Shown in pieces: positions 26,385 through 34,387 of a stretch of DNA of 64,000 nucleotides. Numbering within the stretch: the stretch's first letter is position 1; every line of letters begins with the position of its first letter. The DNA is from Planctomycetota bacterium (GTDB lineage Bacteria; Planctomycetota; UBA1135; GCA-002686595): contig JADYYP010000021.1 of the NCBI GenBank assembly GCA_020853575.1, positions 62,001 to 126,000 on the forward strand. Direction: 5' to 3'. A program made the position numbers and the translations under genes. The notes beneath the pieces were generated by a model. The model saw only the letters and a list, made by a program, of their open reading frames with translations, was not told the origin of the DNA and made no database searches.

Positions 26385-28553
26385 TCACGCGTTGAAGTGG
26401 AACGAGAGCAGCATGAGCTCGGTCGACGGCCCGGTGTCGGGCTGCTCCTGCGCGTACTGGAACTCCAAGTAGGTGTGCGAGTCGAGCGAGTAGCGCGCGC
26501 GGCCGCGGTAGCGATCGACTTGCGTGTCGCTGAACGACTCGGTGCGCGTGCGGTCGAAGTCGAGCTGCAAATCGATCGCGCCATCGGCGAACGGAATCCA
26601 GTCGAGGCGCAGGCGCTGGTCGAGGCCATCGCCCGCGGAGCCGTCGATCCACTCGAGCTCGTACTCGGCGATGAACTGCTCAGTCGGGCGGTAGAGCAGC
26701 GTTGATTCGTAGCGCTCTTCCGAAGGATCGGGGATACCCGCCGCGCCCAGGCCGGTGACCTCGGCGTCGTCGTTGCGCGCGCGCAGAGTCCACTCGACCT
26801 GTCGGGTCAGCTCGGCGACCAAGGCGGCGGAAGAGATCCAGCGCGAGATGTCGCGGGAGTTGGTGAAGTCCTCGAGCTGGTTGCGCTCGAACACGAGCTC
26901 TCCGCGCAACGTCGGGAGCAACTGTGCGGTCGTCAGGATCTGAGCGACGTGGGTCTGGACGTCGTCGTCACCGTCGACCGAGCGGCTCGTGTCGTTGTAG
27001 CTCAGGTCGATGTCGAGTGTCTCGAGCGGGCGATAGGTGAGCACGCCGATCAGGTTAACCAGTTGCTCGTCGTTCAGGATGTCGTCCTCGACGCGCTGAA
27101 CCGCGGCGCGCAGGTTGGCCGAGAACTCGCGCCGCGGAGTCCAAGCGCCCCACACGCCGTTGTCGAGGCGCGTCTCGTCGCGCGTGGTCGTCCCATCGGA
27201 GTCGGCGTCGGCACTCTGCGCCAATAGGTCGTAGCCCACCGAGAGCGTGTCCGACACGCGCCACGACAGGGTCGCGGTTCCGCTCTGCAGTTGCTCCTCG
27301 CTGCGCGAGCGCGTCGAGCTGCCCGAGCCGGCTGCGCGGAGGATCTCGAGCTCGGTCACCAGAACGGAGGGCGCTGCCGCGGGCGAAGCGGTGTTGACGA
27401 TCTTGAGGTAGCGCGCGGTGACGCGCGGAATCGTCAGGCGGAAATGCTGGTTGACCGTGTCGTACACGAACGCGGCGGAATTCTGCACCGGCGTCCAGAA
27501 GGTGTTGTCGGTCGAGCTCCACACCGAGAACGAGAACTGGTTGACGAAGTTGGCCGGAACCGGCGCCGCGGTCTTGAGCTGCACGAAGTCGACTGCACCG
27601 CCCGGTGGCAGCTCGACGGCCATGTTCCAGAACAACTGACCACCGGTGGCGAATCCGCCGATGTCGACGCCGCTCGGGGCCGCGGTGTTGAAGTCGATCA
27701 GCGCAGGATTCGCCGTCAGGTTCGAGATCTGCGGAGTCAGATCGACATCGCTGAAGCCCTGCACGGGCGTGACTTGCACGCTCGGGCTGCTGCCGGCGGG
27801 GACGTCGAGCAGTGTTTCGCGCTCGGTGACGAAGACGCTCAGCGTGGTCGACAAGCGATCGTCGAAGTGCCGCTCGTCGTAGGTGCCGCGCGCGCGCCGC
27901 TCGGTGCGCGTGCTCTCCACGTCGGTCCCCAAGTCGTCGGTGATTTCGTCGCGCGCACCGAACTCGTAACTGTACGGCTCGATCGTCTGGCTGACTTGGA
28001 GCTGCGACTCCAGGCGCGTCTGCTCGACCGAGTAGCGGTCCTCGACGGTCCTGTAGGCCAGCCACGCGGTGACCTGCGGGAGCTCGTCCGGCAACCAGTC
28101 GACCTTCTGCAGCACGTCCTTGCGAAGCAAGCGATTGTCCGCGCCGCTGTCGATGAGGCTGCGGTCCTCTTGCATGCGATAGGTCTGCGTCCACGTCAGC
28201 GGCCCCGACTCGAGCTCGACGTCCAGCGTCGGTCGGTGCAATGTGGTCTCGTCGCGCGTATCGCCAGCCGTGCCGCCAAACCACTGCGTCGACTGCGCAT
28301 AGGTGTCGTTGAGCCGATACTCGACGTCACTGCCGATGCGCTCCTGGACGCCGAGCTCGACCAGCGTGTTCTGGTTGGTGACGCGCGATCCGCCGCTGTC
28401 GCTGTGCTCGACGCCCGTGCGGAACGTGCGCAACGGTCCGCTGACGCAACTCGAGAGCACGAAGCCCGCGATCGAGCACGCGGCAACGGCGGCCGGCGAG
28501 GTCAACGCGCGCCGGCGAAGACGCGTGTGGTGCTCACTCTGCGAGGACCACAT
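26385..28553 (-). CDS. Putative outer-membrane beta-barrel with embedded discoidin-like domain
   Basis: The product has 722 residues. The N-terminal signal ends FVLSSCVSG, which could be a lipobox. The rest alternates short strands of 9-12 residues with Asp/Arg-rich turns (for example LSWRVSDTLSVGYDLLAQSA and LELDIDLSYNDT-like stretches) and ends with LMLLSFHFNA, fitting the C-terminal strand of a barrel. Size and strand pattern recall MtrB-type porins that hold cytochromes in the outer membrane; homology to MtrB itself is not shown. Residues about 300-420 (FSFSVWSSTDNTFWTPVQ, then TARYLKIVNTASP) look like an F5/8-type C (discoidin) domain. It is last in the operon and overlaps the preceding gene by 20 bp. 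Confidence 0.7.
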   Translation of the reverse strand: MWSSQSEHHTRLRRRALTSPAAVAACSIAGFVLSSCVSGPLRTFRTGVEHSDSGGSRVTNQNTLVELGVQERIGSDVEYRLNDTYAQSTQWFGGTAGDTRDETTLHRPTLDVELESGPLTWTQTYRMQEDRSLIDSGADNRLLRKDVLQKVDWLPDELPQVTAWLAYRTVEDRYSVEQTRLESQLQVSQTIEPYSYEFGARDEITDDLGTDVESTRTERRARGTYDERHFDDRLSTTLSVFVTERETLLDVPAGSSPSVQVTPVQGFSDVDLTPQISNLTANPALIDFNTAAPSGVDIGGFATGGQLFWNMAVELPPGGAVDFVQLKTAAPVPANFVNQFSFSVWSSTDNTFWTPVQNSAAFVYDTVNQHFRLTIPRVTARYLKIVNTASPAAAPSVLVTELEILRAAGSGSSTRSRSEEQLQSGTATLSWRVSDTLSVGYDLLAQSADADSDGTTTRDETRLDNGVWGAWTPRREFSANLRAAVQRVEDDILNDEQLVNLIGVLTYRPLETLDIDLSYNDTSRSVDGDDDVQTHVAQILTTAQLLPTLRGELVFERNQLEDFTNSRDISRWISSAALVAELTRQVEWTLRARNDDAEVTGLGAAGIPDPSEERYESTLLYRPTEQFIAEYELEWIDGSAGDGLDQRLRLDWIPFADGAIDLQLDFDRTRTESFSDTQVDRYRGRARYSLDSHTYLEFQYAQEQPDTGPSTELMLLSFHFNA

Positions 28554-30018
28554 CGCTGGGCCGCGAACCGCAGTGGATCGCGGGCTCCTCCTTGCTCAAG
28601 ACGACGTCGATCACGAGCACGGCTCCGCGCTCGGCCGATGCACCGTAGACGCGCGAACCCTCGCGGGACTGCGCCATCGACTCGATCCGGCCGGAAAGCG
28701 GAAAACGCCGCACGACGGCGCCGATGCGCGTGTCCACGACGACCATCTCGTTGGGCCGGGCGCGTGCGACGTAGACGCGCGCCGTTCGCCGGTCGGCGAG
28801 CACGTCGGTGACATCCGCGCCCACGAACACCGCGCGCTGCTGCGCCAAGCTCTGCGCGTCGTACACGAGCAGGTTGGGCGAGGTCGCATGGCCGACGAAC
28901 AGCTGGTGCTCGTCACGGTCGACATCGAGCGCGCTCGGACGTGATTCGGTGGCGATCGTCGCGACCACGCCTCGCGCGTTCACGTCGATGACACTGATGG
29001 TGTCATCGCCGAAATTGGCGGAATACACGCGACCCAGCCCGGGAGCGCTCGCCAGGCGCAGCGGATCGCGTCCGACGGACACTTGCACGCTCGAACCGCT
29101 GCCCAAGGCGATCAGCGACACCGAGTCGAGCTCGCGATTGGCAGCTGCGAGCCAGCGCTCTGGGTCGGCGAAGACCAGATCGCACGTCCCGGCGCCGAAA
29201 GCGATCGGGAGCGTGGTCTCGATCGTGCCTTGACGCGTGTCGATGGCGAGCACGGAGCCGTCGCCGGCGTTGGCCGCCCACAGCCTGCGCCGATCGCGCG
29301 CCAAGGCCAAGGCTCGCGGCTCGGAGCCGGTCTTGTAGGTGCCGACGACCTGACCCGAGGCGCGGTCGATGGCGAGCACCGAGCTGGTGGCGGCATCGGC
29401 GACGTACAGCAATCCGAGCGCGGTCTGCGGCGTCTCCAACGAGACGCTGAACTGGGGCGCGAAGCTCGCGCCGCCGACCAGCGACGGTCCAGCGCGCCAG
29501 TCGACGAACAGCGAGCTCGCTTGGCGTGCGTCGACGCGGAAGGACGCGGGGATTTCCAGCACCGTGAGCCCGCGCTCGTCGCGCTCGAGCTCCAACGGCA
29601 CCCGACCGTCGGCGCGCTCGAGCCATGCCGCGCCCAATGTCAACTCGAGCGCCGCATAGCCGGTGGGAGGAACGATGGCACCGGCGATGCGCGAGCGACT
29701 CGCGAGCTCCCTCGAGCTCACGTGTTGTCGTGCGAGCTCGAGTGTGCGCACCTGACCGAGCTCATCGCGGACCGCGGCGCCGGCGATGTCGAAGGAGATC
29801 GCGCGCGCCGCGGGGTCGACACAGCGCAGGAACACGTCGACGCGCGCGCTGGTCGCCTCGACCGCGGACGGGCGCTCGCGTTCCCGCTGACGCGCGCCAC
29901 AGGCCGCGAGCAGCGCGACGCCGACGCATGCGGCGGCGATCCGAGCTCGCCAAGGCTGCGTCGAGGAGTCGGGCTTCGCGCGCGAGTCGCGCACGTGCGA
30001 GCGATGGGGGCGCTTCAC
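28534..30018 (-). CDS. YVTN-type beta-propeller lipoprotein
   Basis: The product has 494 residues. The GTG start at 30018 overlaps the upstream stop (GTGA). A lipobox is present at ALLAACG. After an N-terminal beta domain (about 40-170), blades of a surface propeller follow from about residue 190: GLLYVADAATSSVLAIDRAS, RRLWAANAGDGSVLAIDTRQ, RVYSANFGDDTISVIDVNA, HQLFVGHATSPNLLVYDAQ and RVYVARARPNEMVVVDT. Such YncE/YVTN propellers are structural or binding proteins; some (cytochrome cd1-like) carry cofactors, but no haem motif is seen here. Location between cytochromes and the barrel suggests a structural part of the complex. Confidence 0.8.
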   Translation of the reverse strand: MKRPHRSHVRDSRAKPDSSTQPWRARIAAACVGVALLAACGARQRERERPSAVEATSARVDVFLRCVDPAARAISFDIAGAAVRDELGQVRTLELARQHVSSRELASRSRIAGAIVPPTGYAALELTLGAAWLERADGRVPLELERDERGLTVLEIPASFRVDARQASSLFVDWRAGPSLVGGASFAPQFSVSLETPQTALGLLYVADAATSSVLAIDRASGQVVGTYKTGSEPRALALARDRRRLWAANAGDGSVLAIDTRQGTIETTLPIAFGAGTCDLVFADPERWLAAANRELDSVSLIALGSGSSVQVSVGRDPLRLASAPGLGRVYSANFGDDTISVIDVNARGVVATIATESRPSALDVDRDEHQLFVGHATSPNLLVYDAQSLAQQRAVFVGADVTDVLADRRTARVYVARARPNEMVVVDTRIGAVVRRFPLSGRIESMAQSREGSRVYGASAERGAVLVIDVVLSKEEPAIHCGSRPSDVVLAE

Positions 30019-31016
30019 TGTTTGGGGCTCGCTGCGGGCTTGGGCTTGCGCTCGAACACTTGCACGCGTTGGCCGAAGCGCTCGGCGATGAACACCGGGC
30101 CGTCGGGCGCGATCTGGATGTCGGTCGGATACAGCAGCTCGCCCGGAGCGCGCCCGCGGGTTTCCGGGGCGAACCAGCCCCCGAAGTGCAGCAGGAATTT
30201 GCCGGCGGGCGTGAAGACCTTGACGTCGTGGCGCAGCATGTCGACGGCGAACAGGTAGTCGTGCTCGTCGAAGGCCACGGCCGCCGGCGAGGTGAAGTCC
30301 GAGAGACCGATGTCTCGACCGCCGAAGGCGCTGACGAGCAAGTTCTCGGAGGTGAACACGTGGATCGCGGGATTGCCGCGCTGGTCCGCGATGGCCACCA
30401 GTCCGCTGGGGGACACGGCGATGTCGACCGGCGAGTCGTAGGCGCCCTTTTCCTGCGGCGCGGGAATTTCGCGCAGGAATTGGCGCTCCTTGGAGTACAC
30501 GAAGGCGCGGGCGAGCTCGCGATCGATCACATACCAACGGCCCTCGCTGTCGCGCGTGAACGCGCCGACGACCACGGAGCTCGCGGGCTCGCCCTGCTTC
30601 TCCTGCGGGCGCGCGAAGGGCAGCACGGCCTTCAACTCGCCGCGGTAGCTGAACTCACGGATGTCGGCGCGACTGGAGTCGAGCACGAAGATCGTGCCTT
30701 CACGGTCGGCGAACACCGCCTTGGGCTCGATCAGCGTCGCGGCACTGCCGAACGCGAACACCGGTGTGTATTCGGCGTCGAAGATGCCCACCAGTCCGTT
30801 CTTCGAGTCGGCGACGAACAACTCGCGCGAGGCGGGCTCGAAGAACACGCCCACGGGCTCGCGGAAGTTGCCCTCCGAGAGGTGCCCCCAGAGCGCGTCC
30901 TGCGGTTCGACGAGGAACGGATAGCTCGGGGGCGCCGCCACGGGTTTGCCAGCGCCGCCCTGGCCTTGCAGGGCGAGCGTGGCCAACGCGACCCAGTGGC
31001 TAGCGCTGACCACCAC
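30015..31016 (-). CDS. Exported NHL-repeat beta-propeller protein
   Basis: The product has 333 residues with a short hydrophobic N-terminus (WVALATLALQGQGGAG) serving as a signal. Repeats of about 45 residues show the NHL pattern: FREPVGVFFEPASRELFVAD, YDSPVDIAVSPSGLVAIADQ, FTSPAAVAFDEHDYLFAVD and LYPTDIQIAPDGPVFIAER, each followed by a hydrophobic strand with V-x-V-F. It should form a six-bladed propeller. NHL proteins co-occur with multihaem cytochromes in several environmental bacteria, possibly as assembly or docking scaffolds. It overlaps both neighbours, by 17 bp upstream and 4 bp downstream. Confidence 0.85.
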   Translation of the reverse strand: MVVSASHWVALATLALQGQGGAGKPVAAPPSYPFLVEPQDALWGHLSEGNFREPVGVFFEPASRELFVADSKNGLVGIFDAEYTPVFAFGSAATLIEPKAVFADREGTIFVLDSSRADIREFSYRGELKAVLPFARPQEKQGEPASSVVVGAFTRDSEGRWYVIDRELARAFVYSKERQFLREIPAPQEKGAYDSPVDIAVSPSGLVAIADQRGNPAIHVFTSENLLVSAFGGRDIGLSDFTSPAAVAFDEHDYLFAVDMLRHDVKVFTPAGKFLLHFGGWFAPETRGRAPGELLYPTDIQIAPDGPVFIAERFGQRVQVFERKPKPAASPKQ

Positions 31017-32292
31017 GGCTCGAGTCCTTCTTGGTTTCGTGATCGGTGCTGTGGCACTCGATGCACAGGCCGCGCGTTTGATCTCCGCGCAGCTGATACG
31101 CGAACGGCGTCCCGTGGGGATCGTGGCAAGTCACGCAGGTGATCGGCTTGCCCGTGCGCGGGTCGAGCCGGTCGTCTCCCAACGGGTGGCCGTGCTTGGC
31201 CGTCTCGTGGCACTGGATGCAGGTGCGGATCTCGCCGGCCATCAACAAGTGCGGCTCGGTCGAGCTGTGCGGGCTGTGGCAACCCAGGCACGAGCCCTTC
31301 TCGTCCTTGACCGGGTGCGCCGACTTCGATTCAGCGGCGCGCTTGAGCAAGTCTTGGTGGCAGCTCGTGCAGAGCTGGCCCGGAGAGCTGGCCAGGAGTC
31401 CCTTGCGGTCCGAGGCATGGGGCACGTGGCACGATGCGCACAGCCCGTCGGTCACCGGCTTGTGCACGAGCGTGTCGCCGGACTTCGGAACGTCCTTGTG
31501 ACACGTCTGGCACAGCCGCGCGCCCGTCGCGCGCACGACGCGTGGCGTCTCGCTCTCGGTCACGTGGCACATCTCGCAGCTGCCTTCGGCGAACGGGCTG
31601 TGGCCCACGGGCCGCAGCAGTCCCTTGATCTGCGTCGCGTGGGGCTCGTGGCAGCCCAGGCAGTTCGAGCCCTTGATCGGAATGCCGGTGTGCGCATCGA
31701 CCAGCTCCTGCGACTCGACCTGGTGGCACACCGCGCACATGTTGTTGGCGGGTGCGTTGAGCTGCGCCGGGTAGGGCGAGTTGTGCGCCTTGTGGCAATC
31801 GGCGCATTCGCCGCTGCCGAACGGCTCGTGCACGATCGGCAGCTTCGCCTGCTCGGCCTTCTGCGTGTGACAGGTGAAGCACAGGTCGTTGCCCGGCTTG
31901 ACCAGTAACGACTCGTTCGTCGATCCGTGCACTTCGTGGCACGCCGAGCACTGGCCCTGCATCACGGGCGTGTGCACGTTGCCCTTCGTGAACTCGACGA
32001 TCTTGTCTTGGTGGCACGTGGCGCACAGACCGCGTTCGCGCGCGTTGAGCAACTTGGGGAAGCGCGCCGCGTGCGGCGAATGGCACTTGGAGCACTCGCC
32101 GTCGAGCACTGGCTTGTGCGGCACGGGCTGCTGCACGACCTCGCGCATCTTCTCGTGACAGCGCAGGCAATCGACCTTGGTCGTCGCTCCGGCGCCGTGC
32201 ACACCGTCCTGCGGTTGCTCCGCGCGCGCCGAGCCGAGCCCGAGCGCGAGCAGGGCCGCACCCACGAAGAGGAACTCACTTCTTCGCGCCAT
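31000..32292 (-). CDS. Exported 16-heme cytochrome c of doubled-CXXCH type
   Basis: The product has 430 residues with a signal peptide (FLFVGAALLALGLGSARA). I count 16 CXXCH sites, from CLRCH near residue 42 to CIECH near the end, about one per 25 residues. Many are in the doubled-CXXCH pattern, with a pair of haem sites and an intervening H-x-P-V or SPH element (for example CSKCHSPHAARFPKLLNA and CASCHVPHASDRKGLL) whose second histidine is a likely distal ligand. The protein should fold as a haem wire. It overlaps the 26-heme gene by 17 bp, which implies tight co-expression. Confidence 0.93.
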   Translation of the reverse strand: MARRSEFLFVGAALLALGLGSARAEQPQDGVHGAGATTKVDCLRCHEKMREVVQQPVPHKPVLDGECSKCHSPHAARFPKLLNARERGLCATCHQDKIVEFTKGNVHTPVMQGQCSACHEVHGSTNESLLVKPGNDLCFTCHTQKAEQAKLPIVHEPFGSGECADCHKAHNSPYPAQLNAPANNMCAVCHQVESQELVDAHTGIPIKGSNCLGCHEPHATQIKGLLRPVGHSPFAEGSCEMCHVTESETPRVVRATGARLCQTCHKDVPKSGDTLVHKPVTDGLCASCHVPHASDRKGLLASSPGQLCTSCHQDLLKRAAESKSAHPVKDEKGSCLGCHSPHSSTEPHLLMAGEIRTCIQCHETAKHGHPLGDDRLDPRTGKPITCVTCHDPHGTPFAYQLRGDQTRGLCIECHSTDHETKKDSSRGGQR

Positions 32293-34387
32293 GGCACTCC
32301 TCGCACTTCTGTTCGGAGAACGGGACGTGTCGGTTGGGCCAGAACAGTCCGGCTCCAGGCGCCGCGTGCGGCGAGTGACAACTGGTGCAATCGGTCTGCG
32401 GCGTCACTTGTCCCAAGTGCGCCGCGCTGAACTTCGGCTCGTTGAGGTCGTGGCAACCCTTGCACAGCTCCTGGCCGCCGACTTTGGCGAGGCCGGGGTG
32501 CTTCGACGCGTGGGGCAGGTGGCAACCCAAGCACTCGCCGTCGCGCGCGGGCGGGTGTGACGAGTAGCCAGGCTGCGTGGTTTCCGCGAGCACGTCGGCG
32601 TGGCACGCGCGACATGTTTCCTTGACCGACTGAGTCAACAGGCTCTTGTTCACCGAGCTATGCGGCGAGTGGCACGCCGAGCAAGCACCGGCCGCGGCCG
32701 GCGCGTGCTTGAATTCGGCCGACTCGATCGCCTGCTGCGTGATGCCGTGGCAGCTCGCGCACAGGTCCTGCTCTTCCTTCTTGAGCAGCCCCTTCTGCGG
32801 CGCCGAGTGCGGATCGTGGCACGTCAGGCATTCGCCCTTCTTGACCGGCGCGTGGAAGCTGCCACCGGCGCGCTCCTCGAGCACCTTGGCGTGGCACGAG
32901 GTGCACAGCGAGGTGGCTTCCGCGTGCAACAGGCCCTTGGTGTCCGAGGCGTGCGGGTTGTGGCAGTCGAGGCAGCGTCCCAGCGCGACCGGCTGGTGCA
33001 GCGACTCGGACTTCATGCGCTCCGCGTGCTCCTTGTGGCACTTGAGGCACAGGTCGACGGCCGACGTCTTGAGCAGGCCCGGCGTGGGCGAGGAGTGACC
33101 GACGTGACACGTCGAGCACATCTCGAGCGGCGCGTGCACGACCGCGCGACCGAGCTCGGCTTCCATGCCCGTGTGGCACGTCATGCACAGCTCGTCGCCC
33201 GGAGCTTTCAGGAGGCGCTTGTCCTCTCCTCCGTGCGCGTCGTGGCACTCGAGGCACTTGCCGTCGGTCACGGGCAAGTGCGCGGTGTGCGCCTTGGCGG
33301 ACAGGCCCTTGAGCTTGGTATCGACGTCGTGGCATTGCTTGCACGACTCCGAGGGCTCCGCGTTCAAGAGCTTGGCGTGATCGGAGGCGTGCGGCGCGTG
33401 GCAGCTGGTGCACTTGCCGTCCTTGACCGGCGCGTGCGGCCCCGTGCGCGCCGCGAAGTCCTGGATCTTCTCCGCGTGACACACCTTGCAGAGCTTCTCC
33501 TCGGGCATCATCAGCGCCGGCTTCTGGCCGGGAGTCGCCGACTCCGCGTCGACATGGCACATGGTGCAGTCGCCGTCGCCGACGGGTGAGTGCACGTTGC
33601 CCTTGACCAGTCCCTTCGCCTTCGAGACGTGCGGCGAGTGGCACGAGCCGCAGTTGGCCGAGGCCACGTCGTACTCGCCGTGCGCGCTCTTGAACTTCGC
33701 CTGCGTGGCGTCGTGGCACTTCGAGCACAGCGCGGGAATCGGCTGGCTCAGCCCTTCCTTGGTCGCATTGTTGTGCGCGTCGTGGCAGCCCAGGCAACCC
33801 TCGCCGACCGGCTTGTGGATGTTCTCGCCCTCGTAGTGCGAGCGTTCGTGGCACTTGAAGCACAGCGCTTGGCCCGCCTCGACCAGCAACTTGGGCTCGC
33901 GCGACGCGTGCGAGTCGTGGCACGAGCTGCACTTGACGTCGCTCGTCGCCGCGTGCACGTGGTCGCCCTTGACGAACGGCTCCGCGTCCTTGTGGCACGT
34001 CAGGCACAGCTCGGGCTCGGGCTTCTTGAGCCTGTTGACGCCCACCAAGCCATGGCGGTCGTGGCAGTCCTCGCAGCGTTCGCCGAGCGCGTCGAAGTGC
34101 GCCGTCTTACCCTGCAAGGTCGCGACGAAGTCGCTGTGGCACTCGACGCAGGTGCGCCCGCCCTTGGCGGCGCGCGGCGGCGTACTCTTCAGCGGAGCCG
34201 TGGGCTGGGTTGCCGACGGATCCGTCTTCGGCTCGGCGACGTTGGGCGCCGCAACCGGCGTGGTGCGCGCCGGTCGCGCGCGCGGCTTCGACGCTTCACA
34301 GGCCGCACCGATCGCGACCGTCAAGGCGACGGCACCGAGCAGCGCAGCTGCCGCGCGGCGCGCGCGGGATGTTCGTTGCTCGCGCAT
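32276..34387 (-). CDS. Exported 26-heme cytochrome c of doubled-CXXCH type
   Basis: The product has 703 residues with 26 CXXCH sites by my count, from CVECH near residue 78 to CEECH four residues before the C-terminus. The N-terminal hydrophobic segment (ALLGAVALTVAIGAACEAS) is a signal with a weak lipobox, so it may be lipid-anchored. A Pro/Ala/Thr linker (about 35-70) precedes the haem array. The array is a tandem repeat of about 50 residues: H-x-P-V-x-x-G-x-C-x-x-CH-x-P/A-H-A-S followed by GLL and a second CXXCH. It should form a long multihaem wire, the core of the putative electron conduit. Its start shares one base with the isomerase stop (TGATG). Confidence 0.94.
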   Translation of the reverse strand: MREQRTSRARRAAAALLGAVALTVAIGAACEASKPRARPARTTPVAAPNVAEPKTDPSATQPTAPLKSTPPRAAKGGRTCVECHSDFVATLQGKTAHFDALGERCEDCHDRHGLVGVNRLKKPEPELCLTCHKDAEPFVKGDHVHAATSDVKCSSCHDSHASREPKLLVEAGQALCFKCHERSHYEGENIHKPVGEGCLGCHDAHNNATKEGLSQPIPALCSKCHDATQAKFKSAHGEYDVASANCGSCHSPHVSKAKGLVKGNVHSPVGDGDCTMCHVDAESATPGQKPALMMPEEKLCKVCHAEKIQDFAARTGPHAPVKDGKCTSCHAPHASDHAKLLNAEPSESCKQCHDVDTKLKGLSAKAHTAHLPVTDGKCLECHDAHGGEDKRLLKAPGDELCMTCHTGMEAELGRAVVHAPLEMCSTCHVGHSSPTPGLLKTSAVDLCLKCHKEHAERMKSESLHQPVALGRCLDCHNPHASDTKGLLHAEATSLCTSCHAKVLEERAGGSFHAPVKKGECLTCHDPHSAPQKGLLKKEEQDLCASCHGITQQAIESAEFKHAPAAAGACSACHSPHSSVNKSLLTQSVKETCRACHADVLAETTQPGYSSHPPARDGECLGCHLPHASKHPGLAKVGGQELCKGCHDLNEPKFSAAHLGQVTPQTDCTSCHSPHAAPGAGLFWPNRHVPFSEQKCEECHGAKK

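Noticed and set aside
32276..34387. Regularly spaced short repeats that might be a CRISPR array
   Set aside because: The periodicity is protein-level: it comes from CXXCH haem motifs, the DNA repeats are not identical, and spacing is variable. No cas genes are present.
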